From Cryptomeria japonica (taxonomy: Eukaryota; Streptophyta; Pinopsida; Cupressales; Cupressaceae): 64,000 nucleotides of DNA. The DNA lies in the NCBI RefSeq assembly GCF_030272615.1, contig NC_081408.1, positions 60,410,114 through 60,474,113 of the forward strand, read 5' to 3'. A program made the position numbers and the translations under genes. Position 1 is the stretch's first letter. Each line of letters starts with the position of its first letter. Under the pieces are notes generated by a model. That model searched no databases, was not told the origin of the DNA, and saw nothing but the letters and a program-made list of their open reading frames with translations. Shown here one piece after another: positions 43,449 through 53,884 of the stretch.

Positions 43449-45407
43449 CTAATCAAATGCAATTCTCTTAGCCTGAGTGAACCTCTCCAGTGCTTGTTGG
43501 TTTGAAATCTGTTGTAAGGATTGAAAATCCTTTGAAATATGCTCAGTGATTATCTTAAGCTTGTCAGATGGGCTCGCTTAGTTTTCAATCTTGCACTCCC
43601 GAACTAGTCTATGTAAGACAATGATTGACTTATCAATAATCCCTTTATCTGTAGATCCCTCCTTCATTAGTTTTTGTGTTACCATCATCATGAGTTCAGT
43701 AGGACTCATCTCAGTTATGCTTTTCTTTTCAACCTGTGAGGTGTCAATTTTCAACAATGATGGACCAACTACCGGTTCCCTGCCAGTTTCCCTTTCATTC
43801 TCCTTTGATGATTTGTCCTTTATAGCTTCCTCATTTGCACCAATGGCTTCGCCACTTGGTGCAGTCTCTGTAACTGCTGGTTCCTCTATAGGAGTTGTAA
43901 CCTCAATTTGTACATTTGTATCTGGAGGACTATTATCCTCAATATTAGTATCCTATAGATCATCAACTTTTTCAATTTCTCTATTAGTCGGTATCTTAAT
44001 ATTTGTCAGCACATTTGTATCAACCGGGGACTTGATTTCCACTATCTTAATATTTTTGAAAACTGAGGATGAAGTACCCATAATCCCCTTTCCTTTTCCT
44101 TCAACCGAGGTGTCTACAATGTTTGTCTTTGATTCCGATGAGGCAAAGAAACCTCTGTTCTCTCCAAAGAACTTAACCCATGCCTTTTGAGTCTTCTTTA
44201 TTATTTCATTTACCCTTCCTAGCATCAGATTAGTTATTCTATGTTTGCTATTAAAGACTTTCTATCTGCCACCTCAAGTGTCCTTTCCATTTCCTCTGGA
44301 GCAATAGTTACACAAACATATAATAACTCTTGAATTTTAATATGCTTGTCTTCTTGCATTGCTGACAATCTTCTAGCATCTAACATATTATACAATTCTG
44401 CCGGTATTTGGGTTTCAATTTCTATTAAGGATTTCTTATAAATATCCAAATATAATAAGATTTCTTCCTCTACCTCTCTTTGTTCATCATCCTCTAAGTT
44501 TTCATAATAAAACTGTACATTCTTTAACATGCCATCCTTAGTAACTAACTCTACACAAGTTTTAGGTGGAATGATAGTCACATTACCAGATTGAATTGCC
44601 AGATCAATGCCACTCTTCTTCTTCCTCTTTGAAGTACCGAATGCAGCTGAAGGTGTTACCTTTGGTGCTTTCTTCTATGCCGGTATTTTGAATGTAACCT
44701 TCCTAACCGGTTTCTTTTCAGCTTCTACTTTTGTTTCCTCTGTTTTCTTCCTTACAACCCTCTTGAATGCCAATGGTGTGTCATCCTCAGATTCAAACTC
44801 TACTGTAACAAGCCCAATGTGTACATCTGGATTCTTCCTCTTCCTGTCTTTCTTTGGGACAACATCAATTAATGCTTTGATGTCCTGTGAGACCTTCTCA
44901 ACAAATTTTCTTGCTTTTCCTTCCTGCTTCTCTCTCTTCTTCCAGTTGAACTCTGTTTCAACCTCTTGTGATTTTTGCTTCATTGTACCAAAGAGATTCT
45001 TTGCCTCATCAATAGGTGCATCAATCAATATTTTTGCATAAGCCTCAAGAATCTGTGCATCCACTTCATAGCCCATTTCCTCAATCCAAATCTTCTAGGG
45101 CTTAACTGGTTCCATAAGTGTTTCCTCCTTCACCATGAAGCATATGTCAATTGAATATTTTTCTACAATATGTTTAGGAACCCTTTCCCTAGACTTCATA
45201 GATTTTTGAAATCCCTTGAAATATCCCCATACTTTATCATCTCTCTAACATTCTAAAACAACAATTGAGTGTTTCAATTGTCTCCCTACCAGGATGTCAG
45301 ATGCCCATTGCCTTTTACCAAAACCGGGTGTATCATTCATAAAAAATAACATTAAGCAAACTGTTAAGTTGTGATACTGAAAGGTTCCCTTCTTTTCTCC
45401 CTTAATA

Positions 45408-45412
45408 TTTCC
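45408..45412. repeat. Target-site duplication of the TRIM (left)
   Basis: tttcc, repeated at 45757-45761. Removing the TRIM and one copy restores an open host reading (L-G-N-I-K). Confidence 0.9.
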
Positions 45413-45756
45413 TGTTGGCAGTGGGCCAGCGTCCCTCGCAGGGATTCGTGACATGGTTTAACAACCTCCTGTGGATTCTATAAGTCTAGTGGCTGTATCA
45501 GGCATTGACAGGTCGATCGTTTGGTGCAACGACAACCCTAGCTTGTAACAAGTGGTATCAGAGCTTGGTCACAGGTTCGAATCACGCAGGACACAGTGAG
45601 TGACATTGGGAGGGGGATTCTTGGTAGTGGGCCAATGTCCCTCGTGGGGATTCATGACATGGTTTAACAACCTCTAGTGGATTCTATAAGTCTAGTGGTT
45701 GTATCGGGCATTGACAGGTCAATCTTTTGGTGCAACGACAATCCTAGCTTGTAACA
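45413..45756 (+). mobile_element. TRIM (miniature LTR retrotransposon), 344 bp
   Basis: Two 138 bp terminal repeats (45413-45550, 45619-45756), about 90% identical, flank only 68 bp of internal DNA. The inside holds an initiator tRNA-Met primer site (TGGTATCAGAGCT, 45553-45565) and a polypurine run (gggaggggga, about 45608-45617). LTR 1 is TGTTGG...GTAACA; LTR 2 starts TCTTGG. A perfect 5 bp target duplication, tttcc, surrounds it. No coding capacity; it depends fully on other elements. It is in opposite orientation to its host element. Confidence 0.95.
45574..45584 (+). promoter_or_regulatory. B-box-like / tRNA T-arm-like motif in the TRIM
   Basis: GGTTCGAATCA lies 9 nt after the primer site and resembles the RNA polymerase III B box (GGTTCGANNCC). 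It might instead be extended pairing to the primer tRNA. No matching A box was identified. Confidence 0.35.
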
Positions 45757-46829
45757 TTTCCTAGGTTTATTAATAACTCATCTAACATCCAACCACATAG
45801 ATCTAATTTCATATTCTCTCTCATCATTTTGTATGCAGCTAAAATGCAGGAACAGGAAACAGAATTCAGTCGGTTTGATTGAGTTACCTTATACCCAATG
45901 ATCATGCTATCGAATCTAATGTCTGTGTTGGTAATAGTTCTTATTCTCATAGATTTCCTATCAGATGTCGCATCAGTGATTTTGTTGACATAATCATTCA
46001 AAACCTTCTTGTCTGGATGTTGCCCAACCACTGGTAAACTAGTGATTGCCCTGATGACTTCCTTGGCGATCTTGTAAGGTCTATCTAACCAGATGAACTC
46101 CACATGTACTCTGCTCAAAACATACATGATTATCTCATCTTCGAATTTCGGAATGTCCAGAATGTTGATAAACCCTAAATCTTCAATGTGCTTTTATGTC
46201 GGTTTGATCTTTCCAGATTCTCCCATCAACTTTCTCATGTACATGCCCTTTATTTAAAATGTTCCCAAGTCCTCTATGTGATAGTGTATGTATGCCCCAA
46301 CATCTTCAACATAGACAACTCCTTCCGTAACATGGGAAAATGCTCCAACCGAATCTTCTAGGGTAGCCACATGCGGATACCACTTAAAAATTGTCCTGGG
46401 GAGGTCCTTGACCTCTACTACAGTCGAGTTTGCAACAAAGAAAGTAATAGATGATGATCCTGCTTCCATGTTTAAAGATAAATACCCGTTGATCGCTTTC
46501 GATGAAAACCCTTACAAAATTCTTTCAATCGCCGGTGAAATCGCTCAAGAAGAAATCTGATTTCTCTGAAATGCCTTTGATCGCTCTTAGTCACTCTTAA
46601 TCGCTATGAATGCAAGGTGATCAATAATGAAGTGAATTTGACCTTTTATCCTCCATGAAAAACCCCAATCTTCTATTGACATAAATGACTACCAATGGAA
46701 GCTACTGGATCTCAAATAGAACATATCCATGCTGGATAAACATCTCCAATGTTTGGAACATCTTCCAGAACCTCTTCTCGTGACATATGCAACATCTTCA
46801 TGAATTCTGCCTACCCGTAAGGCATCTGT

Positions 46830-47930
46830 CTTAGTTACCGGATGAGCTACCTGCCAGTGCAGGAGCAACCTCCTCTACCAGATAAGTAACAGGTGTATTT
46901 TCATCTAATGATTGTTATTCAGTCTTCCTAACCCATCTCTGAGTATGATATTGCCGGATTTCACTAACCTTCTCTTTCCCTTTCTCATTTGATCCTCCAT
47001 TACCAACTAGTGGATTTCTACTTCTACATAATTTTTTACATGCATAACATGTAACATTGTTCCTTTAAATTGCTTGACCTGCACTGACTAGCCATATGTC
47101 CAAACTTTCCACATGCATAGCATTTGATATTCATTCTGCAATCTTCTATCTTATGACCATACTTATTTCATTTAGAACATTTACCAGGAGGATAATCAAG
47201 GTTCTGATTTGCTCTGTTTCTACATTGTCTAGCCATGTGACAAAATCTATTGCAAACAAGACATCCACCATTAAATTTATAAGCATTAAATTGCCTTATC
47301 GGTGCCTTATGGTTTTGATCTTCATTAGCAGTACCAAAACTCTGTCCTTGCTCAAATCCAAGTCCATCAGAATCTCCAATCTACCTTTGTTTCTTCAATA
47401 ACTCATCTAGTTGTGCTGAGCTAATCTTGAATTTTTCCTTATACTCACTTGCAGTAGTTAAATCTTCTCTTAGAATCATTATTTTTCTCTCAAGCTCTTG
47501 TTCATTACTCTGGGATTGTACTAAATCGGTTCTCAACATATCATTCTCATGAACCAACCTGCCACATTCTTCAAATGTGTTCTTCAAGGATACAACAAGA
47601 TTTTATTCCTTTTTCTTCCAGTCCTCAATCTCCTTAGACATCCTCATAGTTACAACTTGCATTTAATTTTTCATAACCATGTTCTTCTGACTCAATTTCT
47701 GACATTTTCCTTAAGTGCATCTTTCTCTTCATCATCCTGACTTTGCAAAAGTTCCTTCCTCCTAGCCTAAACAAATGATAACCTTTCTTGTAGGATAAGA
47801 ATGAATTCCTTAGCAAAATTCAATTCATCTTGTAGCTTTAAGTTTTTCAACCTTTCAGCATCATAATCTTCAAGTGAGATCTCAAGTTTCTTCTCCAAAG
47901 CCATGTCCATGGATTCCAGATTTAGGATCT
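46830..47930 (-). pseudogene. Gag-like region: coiled coil plus CCHC zinc knuckles
   Basis: Beginning about 50 bp after the primer site, the minus strand reads MDMALEKKLEISLEDYDAER and further Glu/Lys/Leu-rich coiled coil (47920-47767, 47587-47381), then knuckles CLVCNRFCHMARQC (about 47265-47225), a second with its second Cys lost to a stop (CSK*NKYGHKIEDC) and CYACGKFGHMASQC (about 47120-47080), with a fourth decayed one after. These bind RNA in Gag proteins. Several stops and shifts break the frame. A typical capsid domain was not recognised. Confidence 0.75.
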
Positions 47931-47965
47931 TCCTCAAGCTATTAAACTTCCTTCGAGGCACAAGG

Positions 47966-47977
47966 CTCTGATACCAA
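47966..47977 (-). other. Primer binding site, initiator tRNA-Met type
   Basis: On the minus strand, TTGGTATCAGAGCC follows the LTR end CCAACA after one or two bases. It sets the element's orientation. Confidence 0.85.
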
Positions 47978-47978
47978 T

Positions 47979-48924
47979 TGTTGGAATCCAATAACACTGA
48001 GAGGGGGGATGAATCAATGTTATACCAGAATGATTAATTTTGGCCTTATTAAAACATGCATACACCAACCGATATATCGGTACATACAAAATTGAAAGAA
48101 GTAAAGCAACCAATAAGCGAATCACATAAATAAGAATCATAACACATAGATTTATACATGGAAAACCTTAAAGAGGAAAAACCACGATGGGATTCTTGAC
48201 CCACAATATCAATCTACTAGCCATATGAAGAGATATTACAAATTATAAGGGGTCTGCACTTGCAGGAAGGCTTACAACCTAGAGTACACTACTCAATCAC
48301 AAATGGAGCCTCACTAACTACATATAAGTCCAGACTACAATCCAGAGAAGTGTTGAACTGCTAAGATAACATCTTCTATGCCAAAATAAAGTTTCAATTT
48401 AAGCTCTGTCTGTTCTGATTTGAAACCCTAAACCTTTTACCAGAATAACCCTTACATAAATATCCTCACATACATGATCTCTTTGATATATTTCACATCT
48501 CCTATATTATCTCCTTCCAATTACATATTTGCATGATGATTATCACAAAATGATCTATCAAACAGACCTATATACCCTATATAACTTATCATGCCTTATG
48601 TTAGCTTACAAAGATAATTACAATATCAAATTACATGTCGACTAGATAACATGAATGCATAAATATTAAAAACAATTGCCGATGCCAAATCCAAGAGATG
48701 TCAGCCTCCAATACCGATAACCATATTCTAAACCATGTCGGCTTGCATTGTTGGTAACCAAAGAAATCCTTCTATCCTTTCGATGTCGATGCCGGTGTCA
48801 GTGTAGTGTCCATGAAGTGCCCGTCGGTACACAACTAAACCAAAACATGCAGCCGAAACACAATACCATGTTGCCATCAATGACAACACAGTGGAACCAA
48901 CCAATTGAGTTTCAATTGCCAACA
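47979..48924 (-). repeat. 5' LTR of the minus-strand element
   Basis: 946 bp, plus-strand ends TGTTGG...CCAACA. Complete outer and inner termini. It shares the ACTGAGAGGGGGG-type start with the LTR at 62209, showing family relationship. Confidence 0.9.
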
Positions 48925-48929
48925 TATAC

Positions 48930-49210
48930 AAATAAATTGCTAATTCACTAATCTTTGTCCTCCATGTTATTGAAATCTACCTCAAAGAAATATTTTGGTA
49001 GGAATTATATTTATTATACATTCTTCCTATTATCTTTAAATCCAACATTAGATGATCTTTTTGGATAAAAACCCACCCAAAAACCTTCCAATTATGACCA
49101 TCTAGTGGAGTGCTGCCACATCATGATCTATGGTCCCTAGTACATCTCTTGTCCTATTAAAAAGGATTTCGCACTAGGGCAACACCGATATTTTTTTCAA
49201 ATTTGTACCT
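48930..49210 (-). pseudogene. LINE ORF2 upstream fragment
   Basis: The minus strand here reads in the same direction as the LINE at 40331-41788, with weak endonuclease-like phrases (NWKVFGWVFIQKDH, RKISELA-like). Position against the right target-site copy of the inserted LTR element supports its being the interrupted LINE; sequence evidence alone is weak. Confidence 0.45.
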
Positions 49211-49339
49211 CAACCTTTTTCAATCTTTTATGTGGTTGTGCCATGAGGTGCATGCATAATTAATTATTTTTATAGTCTTCTTATTTTATTTTAGTTTTTT
49301 ATGAATAGATTTATTTTATATGTTATTATTATCCGTATT

Positions 49340-49545
49340 TAATAATTATTAAAATGTGAGCTAGGAATGTACTCCCTAGGTGGGATGTGAATGTCCTACT
49401 TCACATCTCCTAAGCTAATCAAGAGACGAGATCTTGGGGGCCCTTGCACTATTCATGTGGTAGAGAGCAACCCAATGAGGTTTGAACCTTGGTTGTTGAT
49501 ACTACAAGCAAGAAGCCTCACCATTTCACCAAAGGACCACCCCTA
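49340..49545 (-). mobile_element. tRNA-derived SINE-like sequence
   Basis: On the minus strand from 49545, an A-box-like TTGGTGAAATGGTGAGG (49532-49516) and a B-box-like GGTTCAAACCTC (49488-49477) are spaced about 56 bp end to end, as in tRNA genes. The body of about 130 bp that follows does not fold as a tRNA and ends in AT-rich DNA near 49340. This is the layout of a SINE. Target duplications were not clear. Confidence 0.6.
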
Positions 49546-49637
49546 AGTTATAAATTCTATATTATTTTTTGAATGTTGATTGATTTAAATAATCATAATT
49601 GGTTATTTTATGAAAATTTACCTACACATATGTGAAT

Positions 49638-49642
49638 GGTTG
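49638..49642. repeat. Target-site duplication of the gypsy-type element (left)
   Basis: ggttg, repeated at 57375-57379. Confidence 0.95.
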
Positions 49643-50812
49643 TGTAGCGTCCTAAAATTGCGACACTTGCAATTTCGACTGCATTTCGGTCTTCACGATG
49701 GCGACGCAACACGCAACCTGAATGGAGACCCCGAAACCCAATTATGACACTGAAAACTGCATTTTCTTGCACCCTGGCCTGAACCTCCTTTGCACCCTGC
49801 TGTCCCGGGAGGTGGGACCAGAGCGCCCAGCGCCCTGGTCCCTGGGTCCTATTTTGGGCCCGGTCTCTTTTGGACTTCGGGCCTTTTTGTTTGCAAATTG
49901 GAAAATTAACTTTCCTGGTCGGCCTAAGGTCGAGAAAATCAGTCTATCAGCCCTAATTTGGATATATGATGAAATATGATGAAAAAGGCGTGGAAACTAT
50001 ACTCAAGCATTCAAGCATTCAAGCATTCAAGCATTCCTTCTAAGTCTCCATTCAAGGCCAAGTGTTGCATTCAAGACAAGGATTCAACCATTGAAGAGGA
50101 GATCACATATTACAACATACTACATACAACAACATACAACATCTAAACCTTCGCACATAAGGATACAAACATCCTTAGAACAAGGTATTAGTACTTGTTT
50201 TACATTACAGACATTTACATTTACAGCACTTGCTCATTTCTTGGTTAATTCCAAAACCGGGGTTTGACCTAAAGGCAAACCCCTAATCCCTAACCCCCCA
50301 ATCGTCTTCGCTTTTCTGTGTGTAGGTTGCAGGTACACGGCTGAAATTGAAGATCTGGAATCCTTGTGCAGAGACGAACAGATCCCCCTTCGTTTCGCGG
50401 ATTTTTCGGAGGACCGTGGCGCCGGGCGCCATCGTCCCGACAAATTTTGCTCAAATTTGCAGGACAGCGCCGTATCGACATTTTACTGCTAATTCCAGGT
50501 CCGCAGCTTCATATCATATCCCTATCTCAGTTTATAAGCGAATCTTTGTCACTTTCTATGTATTCCTAGCTTAATTCCTCTATGCACATTCTTTACAAAA
50601 GAGGGTAGCCTTGCTTTCTTAACCCTTGAAACGCATTTAGCATCCAATCTTGCATTGTGTGGGATTGGATCTTGTGGGTTTCAACCCCTCTTTTGAATGT
50701 AAAGTCTCTCCCCTAAGTGAAAACCATCAACCCTAGCGAATCTCCCTTCTCTCTCCTTGGAGTTGGAAGAGGGGAGAGCAACTAGGGTTCGATCGCGATT
50801 TTCCGCTTTACA
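49643..50812 (+). repeat. 5' LTR of the gypsy-type element
   Basis: 1170 bp, TGTAGCGTCC...GCTTTACA. It contains four copies of the 10 bp unit caagcattca near 50001-50035 and a GC-rich segment around 49800-49860 and 50405-50440. Confidence 0.95.
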
Positions 50813-50815
50813 TTT

Positions 50816-50834
50816 TGGTGAACCCGACGTGAAC
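50816..50834 (+). other. Primer binding site of the gypsy-type element
   Basis: TGGTGAACCCGACGTGAAC begins three bases after the LTR. It matches the site at 17665-17683 with one change. The tRNA was not identified. Confidence 0.75.
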
Positions 50835-51997
50835 ATCCTTTCTGATTATTCATAGTTAGATCTGAAAATTGGATTCCTTGATTACATTTCCATGTTTGAT
50901 CTTTTGCAAAATTTTAGAGGTTAATTGCATAAAAAACCCTAAATTTTCTTTTTAAGTAATTAAACTTGCGAAATGTTTAATTGTTAATGCTTGTTTCAGA
51001 TCTACCCTTCTATTACAAATTACCAATTCATATTTGTGCTTTAATTTTAAAAATTAAGTGGTTAAGTGTCAAAACCCTAATTTTTGAAACCTGCTTGATT
51101 CGACCTTTGACTGATAATTTCACTAATCAAAACACCTCCAAATCAGCTGTAACTTTGGATTCCGCAATAAAATCACAATATCTTTCATCCCTGAAAATTT
51201 GGAAAAAAGTTGCGAGGACCATGTGCACTTCGAGCGCCATCGTCCCCGACATTTTTTCCGAAATTTCGGGAGCGAGATCTTACTGTATTTTCCTGCTAAA
51301 ATCCAGAATTTTGGCTGATTTTATCAATTTTAACACCTTCAAAATTACAGTCAAAGTTGGTCTTGTGATTGCTTGGATTAAGGCTCCTAAACATTCAAAA
51401 ATCATTGAAATTGAAATTTTGTGTCAAAATTGTGTTCTTACTGTCCTAAATCTGAAAAGTGTGTTTGCATTCATTCGAAATTTCAGTGCTTTGTTCAAAT
51501 TCTTGCAAATTGTGACTTTTGAAATTAAGTGCTTAATTACAACAACTTTGATTTCTGCCTTCAAAATTGAATTTTGCGTGAAATTGAGTCAACTTTCAAA
51601 TTTCAAAACTTGCATTGCTTTTTGGTATTCCCTCTAAAATCATAAAATTCAAAATTTCAGTTTCCCTCTCTTTTTCAAAATTCAAAATTTTGCATTTTTC
51701 GACAATCTTGGTAGGGTTCAATTTGGAAATTGCAACTTTAATTTGGCCTATCTACAGATCGTAAAATCACTCAATTTTTTCAGATTAGCTTTAAAATCAT
51801 CATACCTTTCATCCCTGCAAATTTTGAAAAAAGTTGCAAGGACCGTGTTGCACTCTGAGCGCCACGGTCCCGGACATTTTTTCCAAAATTTCGGGAGACT
51901 GTCGTGATTGCATTTAACAGCTTAAATCTGGAAAATTGGCTGGTTTTACTGAAAATTGCTACCTCTAAATTCAAAATATTCTCTCTCTCTCTAGTGC
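50835..51997 (+). other. Untranslated leader with repeated GC-rich module
   Basis: AT-rich leader carrying two related blocks (about 51195-51300 and 51810-51910) that share aaaaaagttgc, aggaccgtg-like, gagcgcca, cattttttcc and aatttcgggag. The same module, in another version, is in both LTRs (about 50405-50480). A packaging or regulatory role is possible. Confidence 0.6.
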
Positions 51998-53875
51998 ATG
52001 AGTTTTACAACAATAAGCCCTACTTACGCTATTCCCGTTAGACGAAGCAGTAGAATTAAGTCTCTCCGAGGTTTAATTACCGAGGAGATGGAACCTAATT
52101 TGAGTAGCCTTTTTAACGAGGACATGGGTAATTCCTCTAATCCTCCTAATGATGAAGAAGCTCTCCATGAGGTTTCTATAGAACAAATTTTGAAATTGGA
52201 TAACCAATTTGATGATTTTCACCAATGGATGTCTCATGAGTATCCCGATAGTCAAGCTCTTCCTTTAATTGAGGGTCTAAAACGTATAGTTCAAAGTGAT
52301 AAGAATGGAATTGATATTTTGCATGGTATTGCACACATTGTGGATTCGAATGTGATGCCTATGAAAAGTTGTGCTGAATCTTTAGGTTATACACAACCTC
52401 CTACACAAGTCAATCATTCTATTCCTTTGACGACCTCTATTGCTAGCATACCTACCTTTACATCAAACATAATGACTACTTCTATGCAAGACATCCCTCC
52501 TATGATCACTAGTCATGGGGGCAATCCCTCTTCTTCAATTAACCCTCTTCCTTCATTCAATCCAACTTCTTCATTCATTCCTTCAATAAGTGTTCCTATT
52601 ATACCACCACAAATGAACATGACGCAAGGGGGCAATTCATTTAACCCTTCCATTCCTCCTTGTAGTGTTCCTCCTGTCCAATCATCTCCTATGACTAACT
52701 ATCATAGGGTCCCACCACCTTACTCTCTACCTTCTTTCAATAACATAACACCTCCATCTCAGTCTAACACATCTAATATGAATTCTTCGACTGAAGCGAC
52801 CATTAACAATCTTGCACAAACTGTCTCTTCTTTACAGCAACAAATTGCCTCTATGAATCAATCTAAGTTTAGTGTGCCCACATTTGATGTTGCGAGCCCA
52901 CTTTCTCTTGACATTGTCCGAGCTATTCCCCCTAAACATGTTGAAATTCCGCATTTGGAGCTTTATAATGGTAAGGGTGATCCTTTAACACATGTTAAGA
53001 CCTTTCAAAAAATATGTACTGATTTTGCTTATGACCAAAGGTTGCTTGCAAAACTGTTTACTAGAACATTAAGAGACAAAGCCCTACAATGGTATTGCTC
53101 GTTGCCTTCTTATTCTATTACTTCTTTCGAACAAATTGCAAATGCTTTCATTCAACAATTTCAAAACAATATAAGTCCTAAAGTTACTTTGATTGATTTA
53201 ATGCATTGTAAACAAGGTGTTAAAGAAAAAGTGATTGATTTCATTGGTAGATATAAGCATTTGTATGCTCAGATTTCTTTTCCAGTGCCTGACAATGATA
53301 TTCAAAGAATCTTTATTTCTAATTTACAAAAAGATATTCGAGATAAACTTCTGTTTTCTGAGTTTACTTCTTTCCAACAGTTGTGCGCAACTCTTCACAA
53401 TTATCAACTGACTGTGAGTCAAATGGAACAATCACATCCTATGGCTCCGAGTGATAAGGGTGATAGCAGTCAACAACCATTTGGGAAGTTTAAACCGAAC
53501 AGAGAGTCCACTAAATTCAATGAAAACATCATCAAGAACAATGTGAATGCAGCATCAGGTGTGCCTCCTATTTCTAAGTTTTTCAAGAAAGAAAGAAAGT
53601 ATACTCCTTTGAATGAATCATTGCATAGTATTATGAATAAGTTATTGGAACAAAATGTGCTTACTCTTCCTCCTATAAGGCAAATTGATCCTGCAAAGAT
53701 TACTTCACCTTATTTTGATAACAAAGCTTTTTGTCACTTTCATCGTCAGCCTGGGCATGATACTGAAAAATGTTTTTCTTTAAAGGGTAAAATTCAAGAT
53801 TTGATTGATAATAATACTATCTCTGTTTCTGGTGTGAATGATAAAGGCAACACATCTGTAGCTCCTCCTAACTAA
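51998..53875 (+). CDS. Gypsy-type Gag, intact
   Basis: A 625-residue protein. Residues 1-270 are Pro/Ser/Asn-rich and variable. LAQTVSSLQQQIASMN (about 271-286) is a short coiled coil. The retrotransposon Gag capsid domain spans about 313-475 (ELYNGKGDPLTHVKTFQ, LRDKALQWYCSLP, FIGRYKHLYAQI). A zinc knuckle of the variant CHHC type, CHFHRQPGHDTEKC, lies at about 578-592, as in other plant gypsy Gags. It would form the virus-like particle and bind RNA. The start is the first ATG of the frame at 51998 (tgcATGag). The frame ends TAA at 53873, with a further in-frame TAG at 53882. Confidence 0.95.
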   Translation: MSFTTISPTYAIPVRRSSRIKSLRGLITEEMEPNLSSLFNEDMGNSSNPPNDEEALHEVSIEQILKLDNQFDDFHQWMSHEYPDSQALPLIEGLKRIVQSDKNGIDILHGIAHIVDSNVMPMKSCAESLGYTQPPTQVNHSIPLTTSIASIPTFTSNIMTTSMQDIPPMITSHGGNPSSSINPLPSFNPTSSFIPSISVPIIPPQMNMTQGGNSFNPSIPPCSVPPVQSSPMTNYHRVPPPYSLPSFNNITPPSQSNTSNMNSSTEATINNLAQTVSSLQQQIASMNQSKFSVPTFDVASPLSLDIVRAIPPKHVEIPHLELYNGKGDPLTHVKTFQKICTDFAYDQRLLAKLFTRTLRDKALQWYCSLPSYSITSFEQIANAFIQQFQNNISPKVTLIDLMHCKQGVKEKVIDFIGRYKHLYAQISFPVPDNDIQRIFISNLQKDIRDKLLFSEFTSFQQLCATLHNYQLTVSQMEQSHPMAPSDKGDSSQQPFGKFKPNRESTKFNENIIKNNVNAASGVPPISKFFKKERKYTPLNESLHSIMNKLLEQNVLTLPPIRQIDPAKITSPYFDNKAFCHFHRQPGHDTEKCFSLKGKIQDLIDNNTISVSGVNDKGNTSVAPPN

Positions 53876-53884
53876 AATCTTTAG

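Larger units (their letters stand above)
43449..46469 (-). pseudogene. Main part of the unknown long ORF, interrupted by a TRIM
   Basis: Minus-strand frames line up as one protein: a start MEAGSSSITFFVANSTVVEV (46469), a VWYPH-like globular part (to about 46130), VLSRVHVEFIWLDRPYKIAK, a central part ending INLGN at the TRIM, resuming IKGEKKGTFQYHNL (45407), then a Lys-rich region (45076-44675: KKDRKRKNPD, KKPVRKVTFKI), a helical acidic part (44581-44234) and a Thr/Ser-rich, stop-filled stretch to 43449. No polymerase, integrase or protease motif was found. With 42936-43448 it would total roughly 1,100 residues. A captured host gene or a lineage-specific structural protein are possibilities. 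Confidence 0.65.
41789..48924 (-). mobile_element. Minus-strand non-autonomous LTR retrotransposon with a long unknown ORF
   Basis: A 7.1 kb element. The 5' LTR (48924-47979) is followed by an initiator tRNA-Met primer site, a broken gag-like region with three or more CCHC knuckles, a long unfamiliar ORF region (46469-42936), a polypurine tract and a 3' LTR (42661-41789). The flank tatac occurs at 48925-48929 and at 41789-41793. The 3' LTR lacks its outer 50 or so bases. No protease, reverse transcriptase or integrase is present. A TRIM (45413-45756) sits inside. A relative begins at 62209. The whole element lies within a LINE ORF2. Confidence 0.88.

Noticed and set aside
43591-44190. 199-codon plus-strand frame rich in Ser/Val/Phe with membrane-like segments
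   Set aside because: It is antisense to the unknown ORF of the minus-strand element; hydrophobicity follows from the complement of Lys/Glu-rich codons.
44607-45041. 144-codon plus-strand frame, Phe/Ser-rich
   Set aside because: Antisense shadow of the Lys-rich part of the unknown ORF at 44675-45076.
45541-45590. Possible tRNA gene because of the GGTTCGAATC motif
   Set aside because: No cloverleaf can be drawn; the context is a TRIM primer site directly after its LTR.
50981-51637. 218-codon frame in the leader of the gypsy-type element
   Set aside because: It lies in AT-rich leader before gag, has no recognisable domain and strong Ile/Phe/Lys/Ser bias; a chance frame.
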